Origin: an uncultured Muribaculaceae bacterium
GTDB taxonomy: Bacteria; Bacteroidota; Bacteroidia; Bacteroidales; Muribaculaceae
Direction: 5' to 3'
Length of the DNA: 64,000 bases
NCBI GenBank assembly: GCA_947627615.1
Contig: CANQWS010000004.1
Location: forward strand, 1-64,000
In this document: one piece after another, positions 1 to 9,635 of the stretch
How the letters are laid out: every line of letters begins with the position of its first letter
How positions within the stretch are numbered: position 1 is the stretch's first letter
The notes under the pieces: generated by a model
What the model was told of the DNA's origin: nothing
Seen by the model: only the letters and a program-made list of their open reading frames with translations
Databases searched by the model: none
Position numbers and translations under genes: made by a program

Positions 1-150
1 GGCTTGGGTTCGGGTATAGGTTCCGGCTTGGGTTCGGGTATAGGTTCCGGCTTGGGTTCGGGTATAGGTTCCGGCTTAGGCTCGGGTTTAGGCTCGGGCT
101 TGGGTTCGGGCTTAGGCTCGGGTATAGGCTCGGGAATTGGTTCCGGTTCC
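1..150 (-). repeat. 24-bp tandem repeat coding for an 8-residue Pro/Glu unit
   Basis: Three identical 24-bp units occupy 1-24, 25-48 and 49-72, followed by about three diverged copies to near 150. Read on the minus strand in frame, each unit encodes EPIPEPKP or EPKPEPKP. The unit length is a multiple of three, so copy-number change would preserve the frame. The perfect copies are the ones farthest from the kinase-like domain, which suggests recent expansion at that end. The array continues beyond the window. Confidence 0.93.
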
Positions 151-962
151 GGTTTGGGAGCCGGCGCTCTGTAGACGTTTGTTGGAATCGCGGAGTGGGC
201 TGTGTTGCCTGAGAGTTCCGAGAGAAAATCGCCTACGGATGTGTGTCGGAAAATATGGCGCGGTTCCATGGCCTTGTCTATGACATCGGCAATGGAATCA
301 TCGAAATCATCGCTATATTCCAGTCCTTCGGCCTCGATACGGTCAGCCAGCGGCGGATTGGTTCCGGTGGTCAGACGGTAAAGAACGGCTCCGATAGAAT
401 AAATGTCGTGGACGGGCAGATTGCGGTCGGACATGCCGTAACGTTGCGGTGCGTCGAAACAGCTCTGTTCCTCCGGAGCCACAATCATGGTTATGGGGAG
501 CGAGAATGTGGTCAATACAGGCTGTCCTGTCAGTCTGCTGACGGTTATGTTTGCCGGAGAGACAGCAAGATTCGGAGTGCCTGCCTGATGGAAACACTGC
601 ACGGCTTCGGCTATGCCCGTTATGATCCTGACGGCATCGGCCCGTGACGCAGCTTTAGAGGAAAACAGCTGCTCTACGGTCTCGCCCTCCACATATTCCG
701 TGATCAGGAACGTATTGTCATTCTCCGAGAAGAAATCCAGGACCCTGGCCACCGACGGATGGGAAATCGAGGCCATTATGCCGCATTTTGCCAGGAAAAT
801 GTCGGCGTAACCAATCAGGTTGTCCTTCAACCGACTGACCAGTACCCTCTGCTGTCCGGCATTGGCTGTTGCGGAGTAAATTTCACAGCAGTCTGTGGTT
901 CTCAAGGACGATTCTATGGTGTAATCTCCCGAGTGTATTCGTGCTCCGTTAGATAGTTTCAT
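1..962 (-). CDS. Protein pseudokinase with Pro/Glu repeat tail (partial, 3' end outside window)
   Basis: Reading the minus strand from an ATG at 962 gives an open frame of 320 codons that runs off the window edge. Residues about 14-250 resemble a Ser/Thr kinase fold: the C-lobe stretch [15 protein letters not shown] (186-200) matches the DxWSxG region. The catalytic parts are lost. There is no glycine-rich loop near residue 20, the VAxK lysine region reads VLVSR, HRDLKPSN is replaced by NLAVSPAN (131-138, Asp to Ala) and DFG by a TFS-like stretch (about 152-154). From residue 270 the chain is Pro/Glu/Lys/Ile repeats, which probably form a rigid spacer. It lies 23 bases after the epimerase gene in a minus-strand run. 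Pseudokinases usually act as scaffolds or regulators; its partner here is unknown. The kinase-like fold is well supported, loss of activity is inferred from motif loss, and the full length is unknown. Confidence 0.72.
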   Translation of the reverse strand, partial: MKLSNGARIHSGDYTIESSLRTTDCCEIYSATANAGQQRVLVSRLKDNLIGYADIFLAKCGIMASISHPSVARVLDFFSENDNTFLITEYVEGETVEQLFSSKAASRADAVRIITGIAEAVQCFHQAGTPNLAVSPANITVSRLTGQPVLTTFSLPITMIVAPEEQSCFDAPQRYGMSDRNLPVHDIYSIGAVLYRLTTGTNPPLADRIEAEGLEYSDDFDDSIADVIDKAMEPRHIFRHTSVGDFLSELSGNTAHSAIPTNVYRAPAPKPEPEPIPEPIPEPKPEPKPEPKPEPKPEPIPEPKPEPIPEPKPEPIPEPK

Positions 963-985
963 GGGTGTGCGTGATATTTGAAAGG

Positions 986-2122
986 TTAGCTAATTAATCT
1001 GACTCCTATTCCGGGTGTGTCCGGCAAGGTGATTTTTCCGTTGATTATTTTCAGTCCGTCGAAACGGTCGTTGGCAATGAGAAGGTTTCCGTCAAGGTCG
1101 GCAAAATCAGCCATGGGCGACAGTTGAGCCGCCGCAGTGACGGCACATGAGGTTTCAGTCATGCATCCGAGCATCACCTTCATGCCCATGGCCCTTGCAA
1201 GAGCCGCCATCTGGTAGGCCTCATGCATTCCGGTGCTTTTCATGAGCTTTATGTTTATGCCTGAATAGGCACCCGCGGCGCGGCGTACGTCGGGCAGTCT
1301 CTGAAGGAATTCGTCGGCAATGACAGGCAGCGGGGAGTGCTGCGTGAGCCAGGCGGTGTCGTCGATGGCACTCTTGTCAAAGGGCTGTTCAATGAAAAGG
1401 CAGCCCTTCTCCTTGAGCCAGTGGCACATCTCGAGAGCCTTACCGCGGTCGGTCCACCCCTGATTGACATCCACACAGATAGGAACATCGGTCATGGAAC
1501 GGATAATCTCTACGGTCTCGCGGTCATTGTCAAGGCCCATCTTGACTTTCAGAATACGGTAAGGCGCCGCTTCGCGGACTTTCTGCCGGACCACGGATTC
1601 GGTGTCAATGCCTATGGTGTAGCTCGTGCAGGGGCATTTCTCCGGGTTCAGTCCCCAGATTTTGTGCCAGGGCTGATTCATTATCTTGCCGGTGAGGTCG
1701 TGGAGAGCTATGTCGACCGCCGCTTTAGCCGCGCGGTTGTCAGGGGCCACGCTGTCCATGTATTCATGAATGTCCTCGATGAGGAAGGGGTCTTTGAACT
1801 GCGAGAGGTCAAGCGACGACAGGAAAGAGGATACCGAAGCCACTGACTCTCCGAGATAAGGGGGCATGGACGCCTCGCCATAGCCGGTGATGCCGTCGAT
1901 TGACAGGGTAACCTGCACATCGGGCGTGGTGGTGCGCTGCGACCGGGCCAGTTTGAAGGCATGGCGCAACTGCAGTTCGTAGGGCATGAACTCGAGTCTG
2001 AGCCCTCCGGATGCTACAGATTTCCGGGTGGGATTTCCTGCGGCCGAGATTGTGGCGGCAGGGCTGAGGGCTATGGCTGTTGCCGAGAGGGCGGCGGTGC
2101 GAAGAAATGAGCGACGGTTCAT
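986..2122 (-). CDS. Enolase-superfamily dipeptide epimerase (L-Ala-D/L-Glu type), exported
   Basis: A 378-residue protein of the muconate-lactonizing subgroup of the enolase superfamily. The family interconverts L-Ala-D-Glu and L-Ala-L-Glu or similar dipeptides, helping to recycle murein peptides. Residues 1-27 form a Tat-type signal (RRSFL followed by a hydrophobic stretch), so the enzyme is probably periplasmic. The catalytic set is present: the KVK motif (K192, K194), metal ligands D218 (CVDVNQG), E245 (FIEQPF) and D270 (IADEF), and the opposite-face lysine K292 in NIKLMK. It starts 12 bases after the stop of the antiporter gene and precedes the pseudokinase. The substrate pair cannot be fixed from sequence, because related enzymes act on other dipeptides. 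The superfamily call is firm; the Ala-Glu specificity is likely. Confidence 0.85.
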   Translation of the reverse strand: MNRRSFLRTAALSATAIALSPAATISAAGNPTRKSVASGGLRLEFMPYELQLRHAFKLARSQRTTTPDVQVTLSIDGITGYGEASMPPYLGESVASVSSFLSSLDLSQFKDPFLIEDIHEYMDSVAPDNRAAKAAVDIALHDLTGKIMNQPWHKIWGLNPEKCPCTSYTIGIDTESVVRQKVREAAPYRILKVKMGLDNDRETVEIIRSMTDVPICVDVNQGWTDRGKALEMCHWLKEKGCLFIEQPFDKSAIDDTAWLTQHSPLPVIADEFLQRLPDVRRAAGAYSGINIKLMKSTGMHEAYQMAALARAMGMKVMLGCMTETSCAVTAAAQLSPMADFADLDGNLLIANDRFDGLKIINGKITLPDTPGIGVRLIS

Positions 2123-2134
2123 TGGCGGAGAGTC

Positions 2135-4396
2135 TTATTTTAAGGTGGCTAACTGATCAGGATTTCCCACGAGCCAGAGCACATCGTGAGGCTGGAAACG
2201 TGTCGAAGCATCGGGCGTGAATTCCTCGTCATTGCGTTTCATGCTGACAAGGAGGCTCTTATAACGCGTTGATAGCTGAGAGTCCGCGACGGTCTTGCCG
2301 ATGAGCGGGGATGCTTCGGTCAGCTGGATAGAGGTGAGGCTTATGTCGGACTGAGAAAAATTGCTTTCTGTATCATCGGCGGGTGCCTCTATGATGGGCA
2401 GCAGGCGCTGGATTTCATCGTCGGTCCCGATCACGCCGATGACATCGGCCGGGAATATGCGGGTGTCGCCCGCCGGAACGGGGAGCAGTTTCAGGCCGCG
2501 CTGGATGGATGCCACGCTGACACCATAGCGCCGGCGGAGGTCGGAATCGGCAAGCCTCTGGCCTACGAAAGGACAGGCATAGCTGACGGTCATGAATGCG
2601 AGATGGAGGTCCCCGATTACATTGTTGTTCTTTCCGGACCGCCTGAGCTCGCGTTCATTGAGATTGTTGAGAAATTTGGCCTCGATGGAGCGCATGCGGC
2701 GGCGCACACGTTTGGAAAAGAAGAATATAAGCAGGATGAACACAAACAGGCCCAAAGTGGCGGCCACGCTCCATGAGTAGAAGGACTTGAGCATGTACAT
2801 GAGCAGTCCCAGGGCGAGAATCAGCCTGAAGAAAGTCATCAGAATCAGCGGCAGGTCAAAGTGGGCGTTGGCTTTAACAAGGCGCTCGCGTTCGGTCCGT
2901 TTCGAGGCCGGATACGAGAGGGCGAGAAGAAAAGGCGCCATGGCTATGAATGTCAGGACTACACACAGCAGCCGTCCCCAGTGGGGCATGATGCCGTGGA
3001 TAAGCGGGTAGACCCACTGGCGGGAGATTATGGTGATGGCTATCAGTACCGAAGAGTAGAGCATTATGCGCCAGAGATAGCGGTTGATGACAGTGCGCCA
3101 CAACTGGCCTGTCTCGCTCTCGCTGCTGGCGTTATCAGAATACCGGTCGATAAGGAAATGGAGTCTGGCCGGCAGATGGGCCGCCACGAATCCGTAGACG
3201 GGGTCGGCCATGCGGATGAAATAAGGTGTGGTGAAAGTGGTGAGCACCGAAACGGCCACAACGATGGGATAGATGGATTTGTCAAGCACGCCGAGCTGCA
3301 TGCCGAGGGTGGCGATGATGAAAGCGAACTCGCCGATCTGCGTCAGGGAGAATCCGGATTCAATGGCCACTTTCAGAGTCTGGCCTGTGGCGAGCATTCC
3401 GGCTGTTCCGAAAACAATCATGCCTACAACCACCACCGCCGAAATAATCAGAATCGGTCCGGAATATTCCACAATCATCTGCGGGTTGACCATCATGCCC
3501 ACCGAGATGAAGAATATGGAGCCGAAAAGGTCTTTGACCGGAGCGGTGACCTGCTCGATGCGTTCGGCGAAACTTGTGCCGGCAAGAATGGAACCCATCA
3601 CAAAGGCGCCGAGCGCCAGTGAGAATCCGCAGTAGACGGAGAATACGGCCATTCCGAGGCATAGGCCCATCGACACAATCAGCAGGGTCTCGGAGTTGAG
3701 GAAGCGGCGGTTGCGGTTCAGGAAGGAGGGCAGCACGAAAACGCCTACGGCAAACCAGATTATGAGGAAGAAGATGAGTTTGCTTATGTTCAGGAGCATT
3801 TCGCCGCCGGCCACACTGTTGTTGATTGCTATGGATGACAGGATTACCATCATCACCACCGCGAAGAGGTCCTCGACAATCAATACCGCGAAGACCAGCG
3901 AGGCGAATTTTTTGTGGGACAGATGGAGGTCGTTGAACGCCTTGATGATGATTGTGGTGGAGGACATGGAGAGCATGCCGCCGAGAAACAGGGAGTTGAT
4001 GTTGGTGAAACCGAGCATACGCCCTATGATGAAGCCGCAACACATCATGCCCATCATGATGATGAGGGCGGTGAACATGGCCGAACTGCCCGCCTTGAGC
4101 AGCTTTTTGAAACTGAATTCCAGACCGAGGGAGAAAAGAAGCACCACTATTCCCATCTGTGCCCAGAACTCAATGTTTTCTTCCGTTGTCACGGAGGGGA
4201 GATAGGTGAAATTGGGGCTCGCGAGGAATCCGGCAACTATGTATCCGAGCACCACGGGCTGCTTGATCCATTTGAAGAACAGGGTCGTGGCAGCGGCCAG
4301 AATCAGCAGGAAAGCCAAATCCGAAATGAGGCTTTCAATCTGAAGCTCCGTACCGGTTCCGGCAGCAGCTGCGAGCAGGATTGTGGTCGGAATCAT
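2135..4396 (-). CDS. CPA2-family cation:proton antiporter with two C-terminal RCK_C domains
   Basis: A 753-residue inner-membrane protein. Residues about 20-400 form a Na+/H+-exchanger-type domain with 12 or so hydrophobic segments, including the region LGFTNINSLFLGGMLSMSS. A second hydrophobic block covers about 440-560. The cytoplasmic tail holds two TrkA-C/RCK_C-like modules (about 600-680 and 690-753); the second ends in DVLWLVGNPDQLATLK, typical of the fold that binds ligands and gates transport. KefB/KefC-type and YbaL-type proteins share the first domain, but this one lacks an obvious Rossmann RCK_N, so K+ versus Na+ specificity is open. It is separated from the upstream mgtC-like gene by only 6 bases, suggesting joint expression of two ion-homeostasis proteins. 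Confidence 0.85.
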   Translation of the reverse strand: MIPTTILLAAAAGTGTELQIESLISDLAFLLILAAATTLFFKWIKQPVVLGYIVAGFLASPNFTYLPSVTTEENIEFWAQMGIVVLLFSLGLEFSFKKLLKAGSSAMFTALIIMMGMMCCGFIIGRMLGFTNINSLFLGGMLSMSSTTIIIKAFNDLHLSHKKFASLVFAVLIVEDLFAVVMMVILSSIAINNSVAGGEMLLNISKLIFFLIIWFAVGVFVLPSFLNRNRRFLNSETLLIVSMGLCLGMAVFSVYCGFSLALGAFVMGSILAGTSFAERIEQVTAPVKDLFGSIFFISVGMMVNPQMIVEYSGPILIISAVVVVGMIVFGTAGMLATGQTLKVAIESGFSLTQIGEFAFIIATLGMQLGVLDKSIYPIVVAVSVLTTFTTPYFIRMADPVYGFVAAHLPARLHFLIDRYSDNASSESETGQLWRTVINRYLWRIMLYSSVLIAITIISRQWVYPLIHGIMPHWGRLLCVVLTFIAMAPFLLALSYPASKRTERERLVKANAHFDLPLILMTFFRLILALGLLMYMLKSFYSWSVAATLGLFVFILLIFFFSKRVRRRMRSIEAKFLNNLNERELRRSGKNNNVIGDLHLAFMTVSYACPFVGQRLADSDLRRRYGVSVASIQRGLKLLPVPAGDTRIFPADVIGVIGTDDEIQRLLPIIEAPADDTESNFSQSDISLTSIQLTEASPLIGKTVADSQLSTRYKSLLVSMKRNDEEFTPDASTRFQPHDVLWLVGNPDQLATLK

Positions 4397-4402
4397 AATC
4401 TG

Positions 4403-5125
4403 TCAGATGGTAAGCTCTTTGGCGATGGATATTGAAGTTGTCGGGTGAATGCGGCGCAGGTCAGCGAACACGGATATGAATTCCGTGGTTTCGCGTGCTA
4501 TTATGACCAGATTGAGATTGGTGTAGTTGTCAGTGAAATTATAGTCTACATAAGTGTTTATGAGACTCACATGGTGATGCTCGAGGACGGCCCTGTAAGG
4601 CTCGATGTCGGTGACAATGGCCTTGACGCGGATTCTGATTATTCTGGACTCCCCGCCGAGATGGATTCGCCGTTCCAGTCCCTCAAGGCCTGTCAGCACG
4701 AGGATAATGAGCAGTGTGGCGATAATGGACAGCCAGTAGAGGCCCACGCCCACGGCCATTCCTATTGTGGCCACAATCCAGATTCCGGCGGCGGTGGTCA
4801 GGCCTCTGACCGACCCCTTGCTCTGGATGATGGCGCCGGCGCCGAGGAAACCGATACCGGTTATGACCTGCGCGGCTATACGGCCCGGGTCACCGTTCTT
4901 GAGGCCGAGATATTCCTGCGGCACGTAGATTGACAGAATCATGGCCAGCGTGGCTCCCATGGCTATCAGTGCGAACGTGCGGATTCCGGCTATCTGGCCC
5001 TTGCGTTTACGTTCAAGACCCACACAACAACCCAGAGCCATGCTCAGCAGCATCTTGTAGACCGAGCTTATGGTGTTGACTTCCACAGAGTTGATGCAGT
5101 CATAGATGTATTGGAGCATCTGCAT
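4403..5125 (-). CDS. MgtC/SapB-family inner-membrane protein
   Basis: A 240-residue protein with the MgtC membrane domain in its first about 145 residues: a conserved early segment (MALGCCVGLERKRKGQIAG), the GIGFLGAGAI motif and VRGLTTAAGIW. The soluble C-terminal part (about 150-240) resembles the ACT-like tail seen in many members. Proteins of this family are linked to Mg2+ limitation and to control of ATP synthase in intracellular pathogens, but their function in Bacteroidales is not established. It lies 39 bases after the coiled-coil gene and 6 bases before the CPA2 antiporter, so an ion or membrane-potential role is plausible. A start at the third codon (5119) is an equally good alternative. 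Confidence 0.87.
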   Translation of the reverse strand: MQMLQYIYDCINSVEVNTISSVYKMLLSMALGCCVGLERKRKGQIAGIRTFALIAMGATLAMILSIYVPQEYLGLKNGDPGRIAAQVITGIGFLGAGAIIQSKGSVRGLTTAAGIWIVATIGMAVGVGLYWLSIIATLLIILVLTGLEGLERRIHLGGESRIIRIRVKAIVTDIEPYRAVLEHHHVSLINTYVDYNFTDNYTNLNLVIIARETTEFISVFADLRRIHPTTSISIAKELTI

Positions 5126-5164
5126 GGCTAAAGGGAGTTATGTGGTTGGAAATGAGTGGATATG

Positions 5165-6094
5165 TTATTTCTTCAGAGTGAAGCGGCGGGAGGTGAGGCG
5201 GTAGTTGTCGGAGAACAGTTCCACGGTGTAGTCTCCGGGATTGAGAGCCGTGTTCACGTCCCAGTACATGGTGATGCCCGAGATTTCATCTCCGGCATAT
5301 TCCACGGTTTTCTTTGCCGAACAAGCCACGCTGGTACCTTCGAAGGGGAAGGAGCCGGCATTGCCGAGAAGGGTGCCTTCCGGACTTATCAGACGCATGA
5401 AGATGGTCTTCGGGCCGACCGGGGTGGAGTTGTTCTGAGGTATGGTGAATGTGACCTTGAACTGTTTGGCCTTGGTCACGTTCTTCTCGTTTTTGCCTTT
5501 GCCGTTCAGGGCCTGCAGCGACACGCCGGTCACATTAAGCTTTTCGGCAAGGGTCATGCGCTGGTTCAGGGCTTCGTTTTTCTGGGAGATGTCCTGAACC
5601 TGAGTGGACAGGGATTCGTTGACGGTCCTGATTTCGGCATTCTCGGCCTTCAGTCCTGCATTTTCCTTGCCAAGAGAGTCAACCTGAGCGATGTAATGGC
5701 GCAACAGTCCTCTCAGGGTGGCTATTTCGCCCTGAAGTTCCTTGATTTTGGCATTCTTGGCGTTAATCTCGGCCTGAGAGTTGGCTTTCTGCTGTTTCAG
5801 CTCGTTCATGAGCTGCTCTACTTTGGCTTTGGCTGCGGTGTATTTCGCCAGAATGGTGTCGTTGGCGAGCTCCACGGCCTGATTCTCATAATGCTGGAAT
5901 TCGGAGTTGATGGCGCTGATTTCATTTGACAGCTGCAGCTGGTCGTTGGCAATCTGGAGCTGCTCGTTCTGCGCATGGGCCTCGTTGACCTCCTGACGCA
6001 GGGATGTGACCTGGGTCACGCTGAAAACGATGGCTCCGATCAGAAGCAGAAGGAGCACCGCGCCGACAATGATGAATACTTTTCTGTTGTTCAT
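5165..6094 (-). CDS. Membrane-anchored coiled-coil protein, unknown function
   Basis: A 309-residue protein. Residues 7-27 are one strongly hydrophobic segment, so the protein is anchored with its bulk outside the cytoplasm. Residues about 30-190 are rich in Glu, Gln, Lys, Asn and Leu with heptad spacing and almost no Pro or Gly, typical of a long coiled coil. The last about 110 residues contain alternating hydrophobic positions (VTFTIPQNNSTP, YTVELFSDNYRL) that look like a small beta-sandwich. I do not recognise a named family; similar anchored coiled-coil proteins occur next to secA in Bacteroidales. It starts 35 bases after secA and is probably co-transcribed with it, but a link to export is only an inference. 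Confidence 0.75.
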   Translation of the reverse strand: MNNRKVFIIVGAVLLLLLIGAIVFSVTQVTSLRQEVNEAHAQNEQLQIANDQLQLSNEISAINSEFQHYENQAVELANDTILAKYTAAKAKVEQLMNELKQQKANSQAEINAKNAKIKELQGEIATLRGLLRHYIAQVDSLGKENAGLKAENAEIRTVNESLSTQVQDISQKNEALNQRMTLAEKLNVTGVSLQALNGKGKNEKNVTKAKQFKVTFTIPQNNSTPVGPKTIFMRLISPEGTLLGNAGSFPFEGTSVACSAKKTVEYAGDEISGITMYWDVNTALNPGDYTVELFSDNYRLTSRRFTLKK

Positions 6095-6129
6095 GAGATT
6101 AAGAGATGTTTCAAAAAATCATGTTGGGA

Positions 6130-9100
6130 TCAGTTCATGCCTTTACCGTGACAGTTCTTGAATTTCTTGCCGCTACCGCAGGGGCAGGGGTCGTTGCGGC
6201 CTATTTTCGGCCCTACCTTGACGGGCTGGGGACGCTGCTGCTGTCCCTGCGGCGCCGATGCGGCTGCACGCTGGGCTGCCTGTCCGGGCAGGTCTTCCTT
6301 TGAAGTCTGATATTTCGAATAGTCGGTCTTGCGTTCGGGCATGGCGCGCTGCACCTGAGGCTGCGGTTTCTGCTGTTCCTCGGACTGCTGCTCGGTGCCG
6401 GGCTGCGGCTGAGGCATGTAGATCTGTCCGCGGGTCAGGGCGGAAGCGACCTTCACGTTAAGGTTGTTGAGCATTCCCTCGAAGAGGTGGAATGACTCCA
6501 TCTTGTAGATTACCAACGGGTCTTTCTGCTCATACGAAGCATTCTGCACGGACTGGCGCAACTGGTCGAGTTCGCGCAGGTGTTCTTTCCACAGCTCGTC
6601 GATGGAGACGAGAAGCACTGCCTTGTGCCACTCCTTGACAATAGAGCGGCATTCTGTGTCGTAGGCCTCGCGCAGGTCGGCGCGCAGGTGGAATATACGC
6701 TTGCCGTCGGTCATGGGAACGATTATCTTGCCGGTCATTCCCTGATTCTCCACGCAGTTCTTTATGACAGGCATGGCAACGGTGCGTATGGCGTCGCTCT
6801 TGCGGTCAAAGGCAGCTATGGCGGCATCGTTGATGCGTTCAATGATGTCCTCCTTGGAGAGCGAGGCAAATTCCTTTTCGGTGAACGGGGCCTCGATTGT
6901 CAGAACCTTCATGAGTTCGAGCGAGAGGTCCTGATAGTCGGATGCGGCGGAGTACTGGTTGACGAGGTTCTCGATAGCGTCGAAGAACATGTTGGCGATG
7001 TCGATGCCTATACGTTCGCCAAGCAGCGCATGGTGACGGCGTGAATAGATGTAGGAACGCTGTTTGTTCATCACGTCATCATATTCGAGAAGGCGTTTGC
7101 GGATACCGAAGTTGTTTTCCTCAACGCGTTTCTGCGCGTTTTCGATAGCGCGGTCAGTCATTTTCGATTCAATCATCTCGCCTTCCTGGATTCCGAAGCG
7201 GTCAAGCATCTTCATGACCTTGTCAGTCACGAACAGACGCATCAGCTGGTCCTCGAACGAGAGATAGAACACGGACGAACCCGGGTCGCCCTGACGGCCT
7301 GAACGTCCGCGGAGCTGGCGGTCGACGCGGCGGCTTTCATGGCGCTCCGTACCGATGATGGCGAGACCGCCGGCATCCTTCACTTCCTGCGGAAGCTTGA
7401 TGTCGGTACCACGGCCGGCCATGTTGGTGGCTATGGTCACGGTGCCGGGGCGTCCTGCCTGGGCCACGATGTCGGCCTCTTTCTGGTGGTACTTGGCGTT
7501 CAGCACGTTGTGGGGTATGTGGCGCATGTCAAGCATTCGGCTCAGAAGTTCGGAGATTTCCACGGAGGTGGTTCCGACAAGTACCGGGCGTCCTTCCTTG
7601 ACAAGTTTCTGTATTTCATCGATCACGGCCGCATATTTCTCCTTTTTGGTCTTGAACACGCGGTCCTTCATGTCAACGCGGGCAACCGGGCGGTTCGTCG
7701 GGATGGTCACCACGTCGAGCTTGTAGATGTCCCAGAACTCACCTGCTTCGGTTTCGGCCGTACCGGTCATACCTGCGAGCTTGTGGTACATGCGGAAGTA
7801 GTTCTGGAGTGTGATTGTGGCGAAGGTCTGGGTGGCAGCTTCCACTTTCACGCCTTCCTTGGCCTCGATGGCCTGATGGAGGCCATCGGAGTAGCGGCGG
7901 CCTTCCATGATACGTCCGGTCTGTTCGTCGACGATTTTGATTTTGTTGTCGTCAATAACGTATTCCACGTCTTTTTCAAAGAGGGTGTAGGCTTTCAGCA
8001 GCTGAGTGACGGTGTGGACACGCTCGGCCTTTACGGCGTAGTTCTGCATCAGCTCGTCCTTTTTAGCGGCGCGTTCGGCCGGGTCGGCGATGTTCTCGGC
8101 TTCCGAGAGCTGGGCCGCAATGTCGGGCAGCACGAAGAACGACGGGTCGGACTGGGTGGTGGCGAGAGCGTCGAAACCCTTGTCGGTCAGTTCCACGCTG
8201 CGGTTCTTCTCGTCGATAACGAAGTAGAGCGGCTCTGTGGCCTTGGGCATCTCGCGGGAGTTGTCCTGCAGATAATAAGCTTCGGTCTCGAGAAGGATGT
8301 TCTTCATGCCTTCCTGACTGAGGAAGCGGATGAGGGGAGTGCTCTTGGGCAGACCCTTGAATGCACGGAACAGCAGGAGCGCTCCTTCCTTGCGTGCTTC
8401 CTTGTCCTCGCTCGCAAGCTTGGTCTTGGCGTCGGCAAGAATCTGGTTGACGAGTTTGCGCTGGGCCTGGACCACGCGGTCAACGTAGGGTTTGTATTCG
8501 TTGAAGAGCTGGTCGTCGCCGCGGGGCACGGGGCCGGATATGATGAGCGGGGTACGTGCGTCGTCGATAAGCACGGAGTCGACCTCGTCGACAATCGCAT
8601 AATAGTGCTTGCGCTGCACCATGTCGTCGGGCGACATGGCCATATTGTCGCGGAGGTAGTCAAAACCGAACTCGTTGTTGGTTCCGAAGGTGATGTCGCA
8701 GTTGTAGGCAGCGCGTCGCTGCGGGGTGTTGGGCTGGTGCTTGTCGATGCAGTCAACGGTGGCTCCGTGGAACATGTAGAGCGGACCCATCCATTCGGAG
8801 TCACGTTTTGAGAGGTAATCGTTGACGGTCACCACGTGAACGCCTTTTCCAGAGAGCGAACGCAGGAATACCGGGAGTGTGGCCACGAGGGTTTTTCCCT
8901 CACCGGTTGCCATTTCGGCGATTTTGCCCTGATGGAGCACCACGCCTCCAATGAGCTGGACGTGATAGTGGACCATGTCCCATGTGATGAGATTTCCTCC
9001 GGCCACCCACTGGTTCTTGTAGATGGCTTTGTCACCTTCAATGGTGATGAAATCCTTGCCCTGTGCGGCGAGCTCGCGGTCGAGGTCGGTTGCCGTCACC

Positions 9101-9483
9101 TCTATGGTGGGGTTGTTGGCGAAACGTGCCGAGGTCTCTCTCAGTGTGGCGAAGACAACGGGGAGATGCTCGTCAAGTTTATGCTCGATGATGTCAAGCA
9201 CGTTTTTCTCGTGACGGTCAATCTCGTCCCAGAGAGGCTGACGCTTGTCAATGGGGAGTTTTTCTATTTCGAGGCGCTTGCTTGCTGCCGCTTCCTCATC
9301 GGCGCTCACTGCCTGACGGATGTCGGCACGCACGGCATCGATCTTGGCGCGGAGTTCGTCGGGAGTGAGTTTCTCCAGTTCGGAGCTCAGAGCCTCGATT
9401 TTATCTACTATCGGCTTGATTTCACGCAAGTCGCGGTCGGACTTGTTGCCGAAAATTTTACTTAGGAATGAATTGATAGACAT
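6130..9483 (-). CDS. secA: SecA preprotein translocase ATPase
   Basis: A 1,117-residue SecA, the motor that drives unfolded precursors through SecYEG. The Walker A motif [14 protein letters not shown], the DEAD-like region [16 protein letters not shown], the helicase motif [12 protein letters not shown] and the arginine region [13 protein letters not shown] are all present. The last residues form the SEC-C zinc motif [14 protein letters not shown], which binds SecB or ribosomes in other bacteria. It is about 200 residues longer than the E. coli protein because of insertions in the first half of the motor, which is usual for Bacteroidetes. Before the zinc motif is a Gln/Pro-rich flexible linker. 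It is the first gene of the minus-strand run down to the pseudokinase. The long open frame on the opposite strand (7339-8811) is a shadow. Confidence 0.98.
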   Translation of the reverse strand: MSINSFLSKIFGNKSDRDLREIKPIVDKIEALSSELEKLTPDELRAKIDAVRADIRQAVSADEEAAASKRLEIEKLPIDKRQPLWDEIDRHEKNVLDIIEHKLDEHLPVVFATLRETSARFANNPTIEVTATDLDRELAAQGKDFITIEGDKAIYKNQWVAGGNLITWDMVHYHVQLIGGVVLHQGKIAEMATGEGKTLVATLPVFLRSLSGKGVHVVTVNDYLSKRDSEWMGPLYMFHGATVDCIDKHQPNTPQRRAAYNCDITFGTNNEFGFDYLRDNMAMSPDDMVQRKHYYAIVDEVDSVLIDDARTPLIISGPVPRGDDQLFNEYKPYVDRVVQAQRKLVNQILADAKTKLASEDKEARKEGALLLFRAFKGLPKSTPLIRFLSQEGMKNILLETEAYYLQDNSREMPKATEPLYFVIDEKNRSVELTDKGFDALATTQSDPSFFVLPDIAAQLSEAENIADPAERAAKKDELMQNYAVKAERVHTVTQLLKAYTLFEKDVEYVIDDNKIKIVDEQTGRIMEGRRYSDGLHQAIEAKEGVKVEAATQTFATITLQNYFRMYHKLAGMTGTAETEAGEFWDIYKLDVVTIPTNRPVARVDMKDRVFKTKKEKYAAVIDEIQKLVKEGRPVLVGTTSVEISELLSRMLDMRHIPHNVLNAKYHQKEADIVAQAGRPGTVTIATNMAGRGTDIKLPQEVKDAGGLAIIGTERHESRRVDRQLRGRSGRQGDPGSSVFYLSFEDQLMRLFVTDKVMKMLDRFGIQEGEMIESKMTDRAIENAQKRVEENNFGIRKRLLEYDDVMNKQRSYIYSRRHHALLGERIGIDIANMFFDAIENLVNQYSAASDYQDLSLELMKVLTIEAPFTEKEFASLSKEDIIERINDAAIAAFDRKSDAIRTVAMPVIKNCVENQGMTGKIIVPMTDGKRIFHLRADLREAYDTECRSIVKEWHKAVLLVSIDELWKEHLRELDQLRQSVQNASYEQKDPLVIYKMESFHLFEGMLNNLNVKVASALTRGQIYMPQPQPGTEQQSEEQQKPQPQVQRAMPERKTDYSKYQTSKEDLPGQAAQRAAASAPQGQQQRPQPVKVGPKIGRNDPCPCGSGKKFKNCHGKGMN

Positions 9484-9559
9484 TTATAATAAGTATGTAT
9501 CGTTTTATTAATTAAATGATTAGCGGAATCGGGCACGTCGCTCGATTCCAAATATAGTG

Positions 9560-9567
9560 CAAAGATA
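9560..9567 (-). promoter_or_regulatory. secA: Probable -7 box for secA
   Basis: The minus strand reads TATCTTTG, a match to the Bacteroidetes TAnnTTTG -7 element, and would give a leader of about 70 bases to the secA start at 9483. No TTTG box was found at the expected distance upstream. The rest of 9484-9635 is AT-rich with no gene or clear hairpin. Confidence 0.55.
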
Positions 9568-9635
9568 CGGATTATGCGCGAATTAACCCTTATTATATAG
9601 GTGAAATTTTCAAACCGTTACTTTTGGCTACGGCG

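Noticed and set aside
1-150. CRISPR array
   Set aside because: The 24-bp repeats are contiguous without spacers and are in frame with a protein.
2861-3622. 253-codon plus-strand frame
   Set aside because: Shadow of the CPA2 antiporter gene; composition is His/Gly/Glu-rich and unlike a protein family.
7339-8811. 490-codon open frame on the plus strand
   Set aside because: Lies wholly antisense to secA, has no family likeness, and arises from the codon bias of secA.
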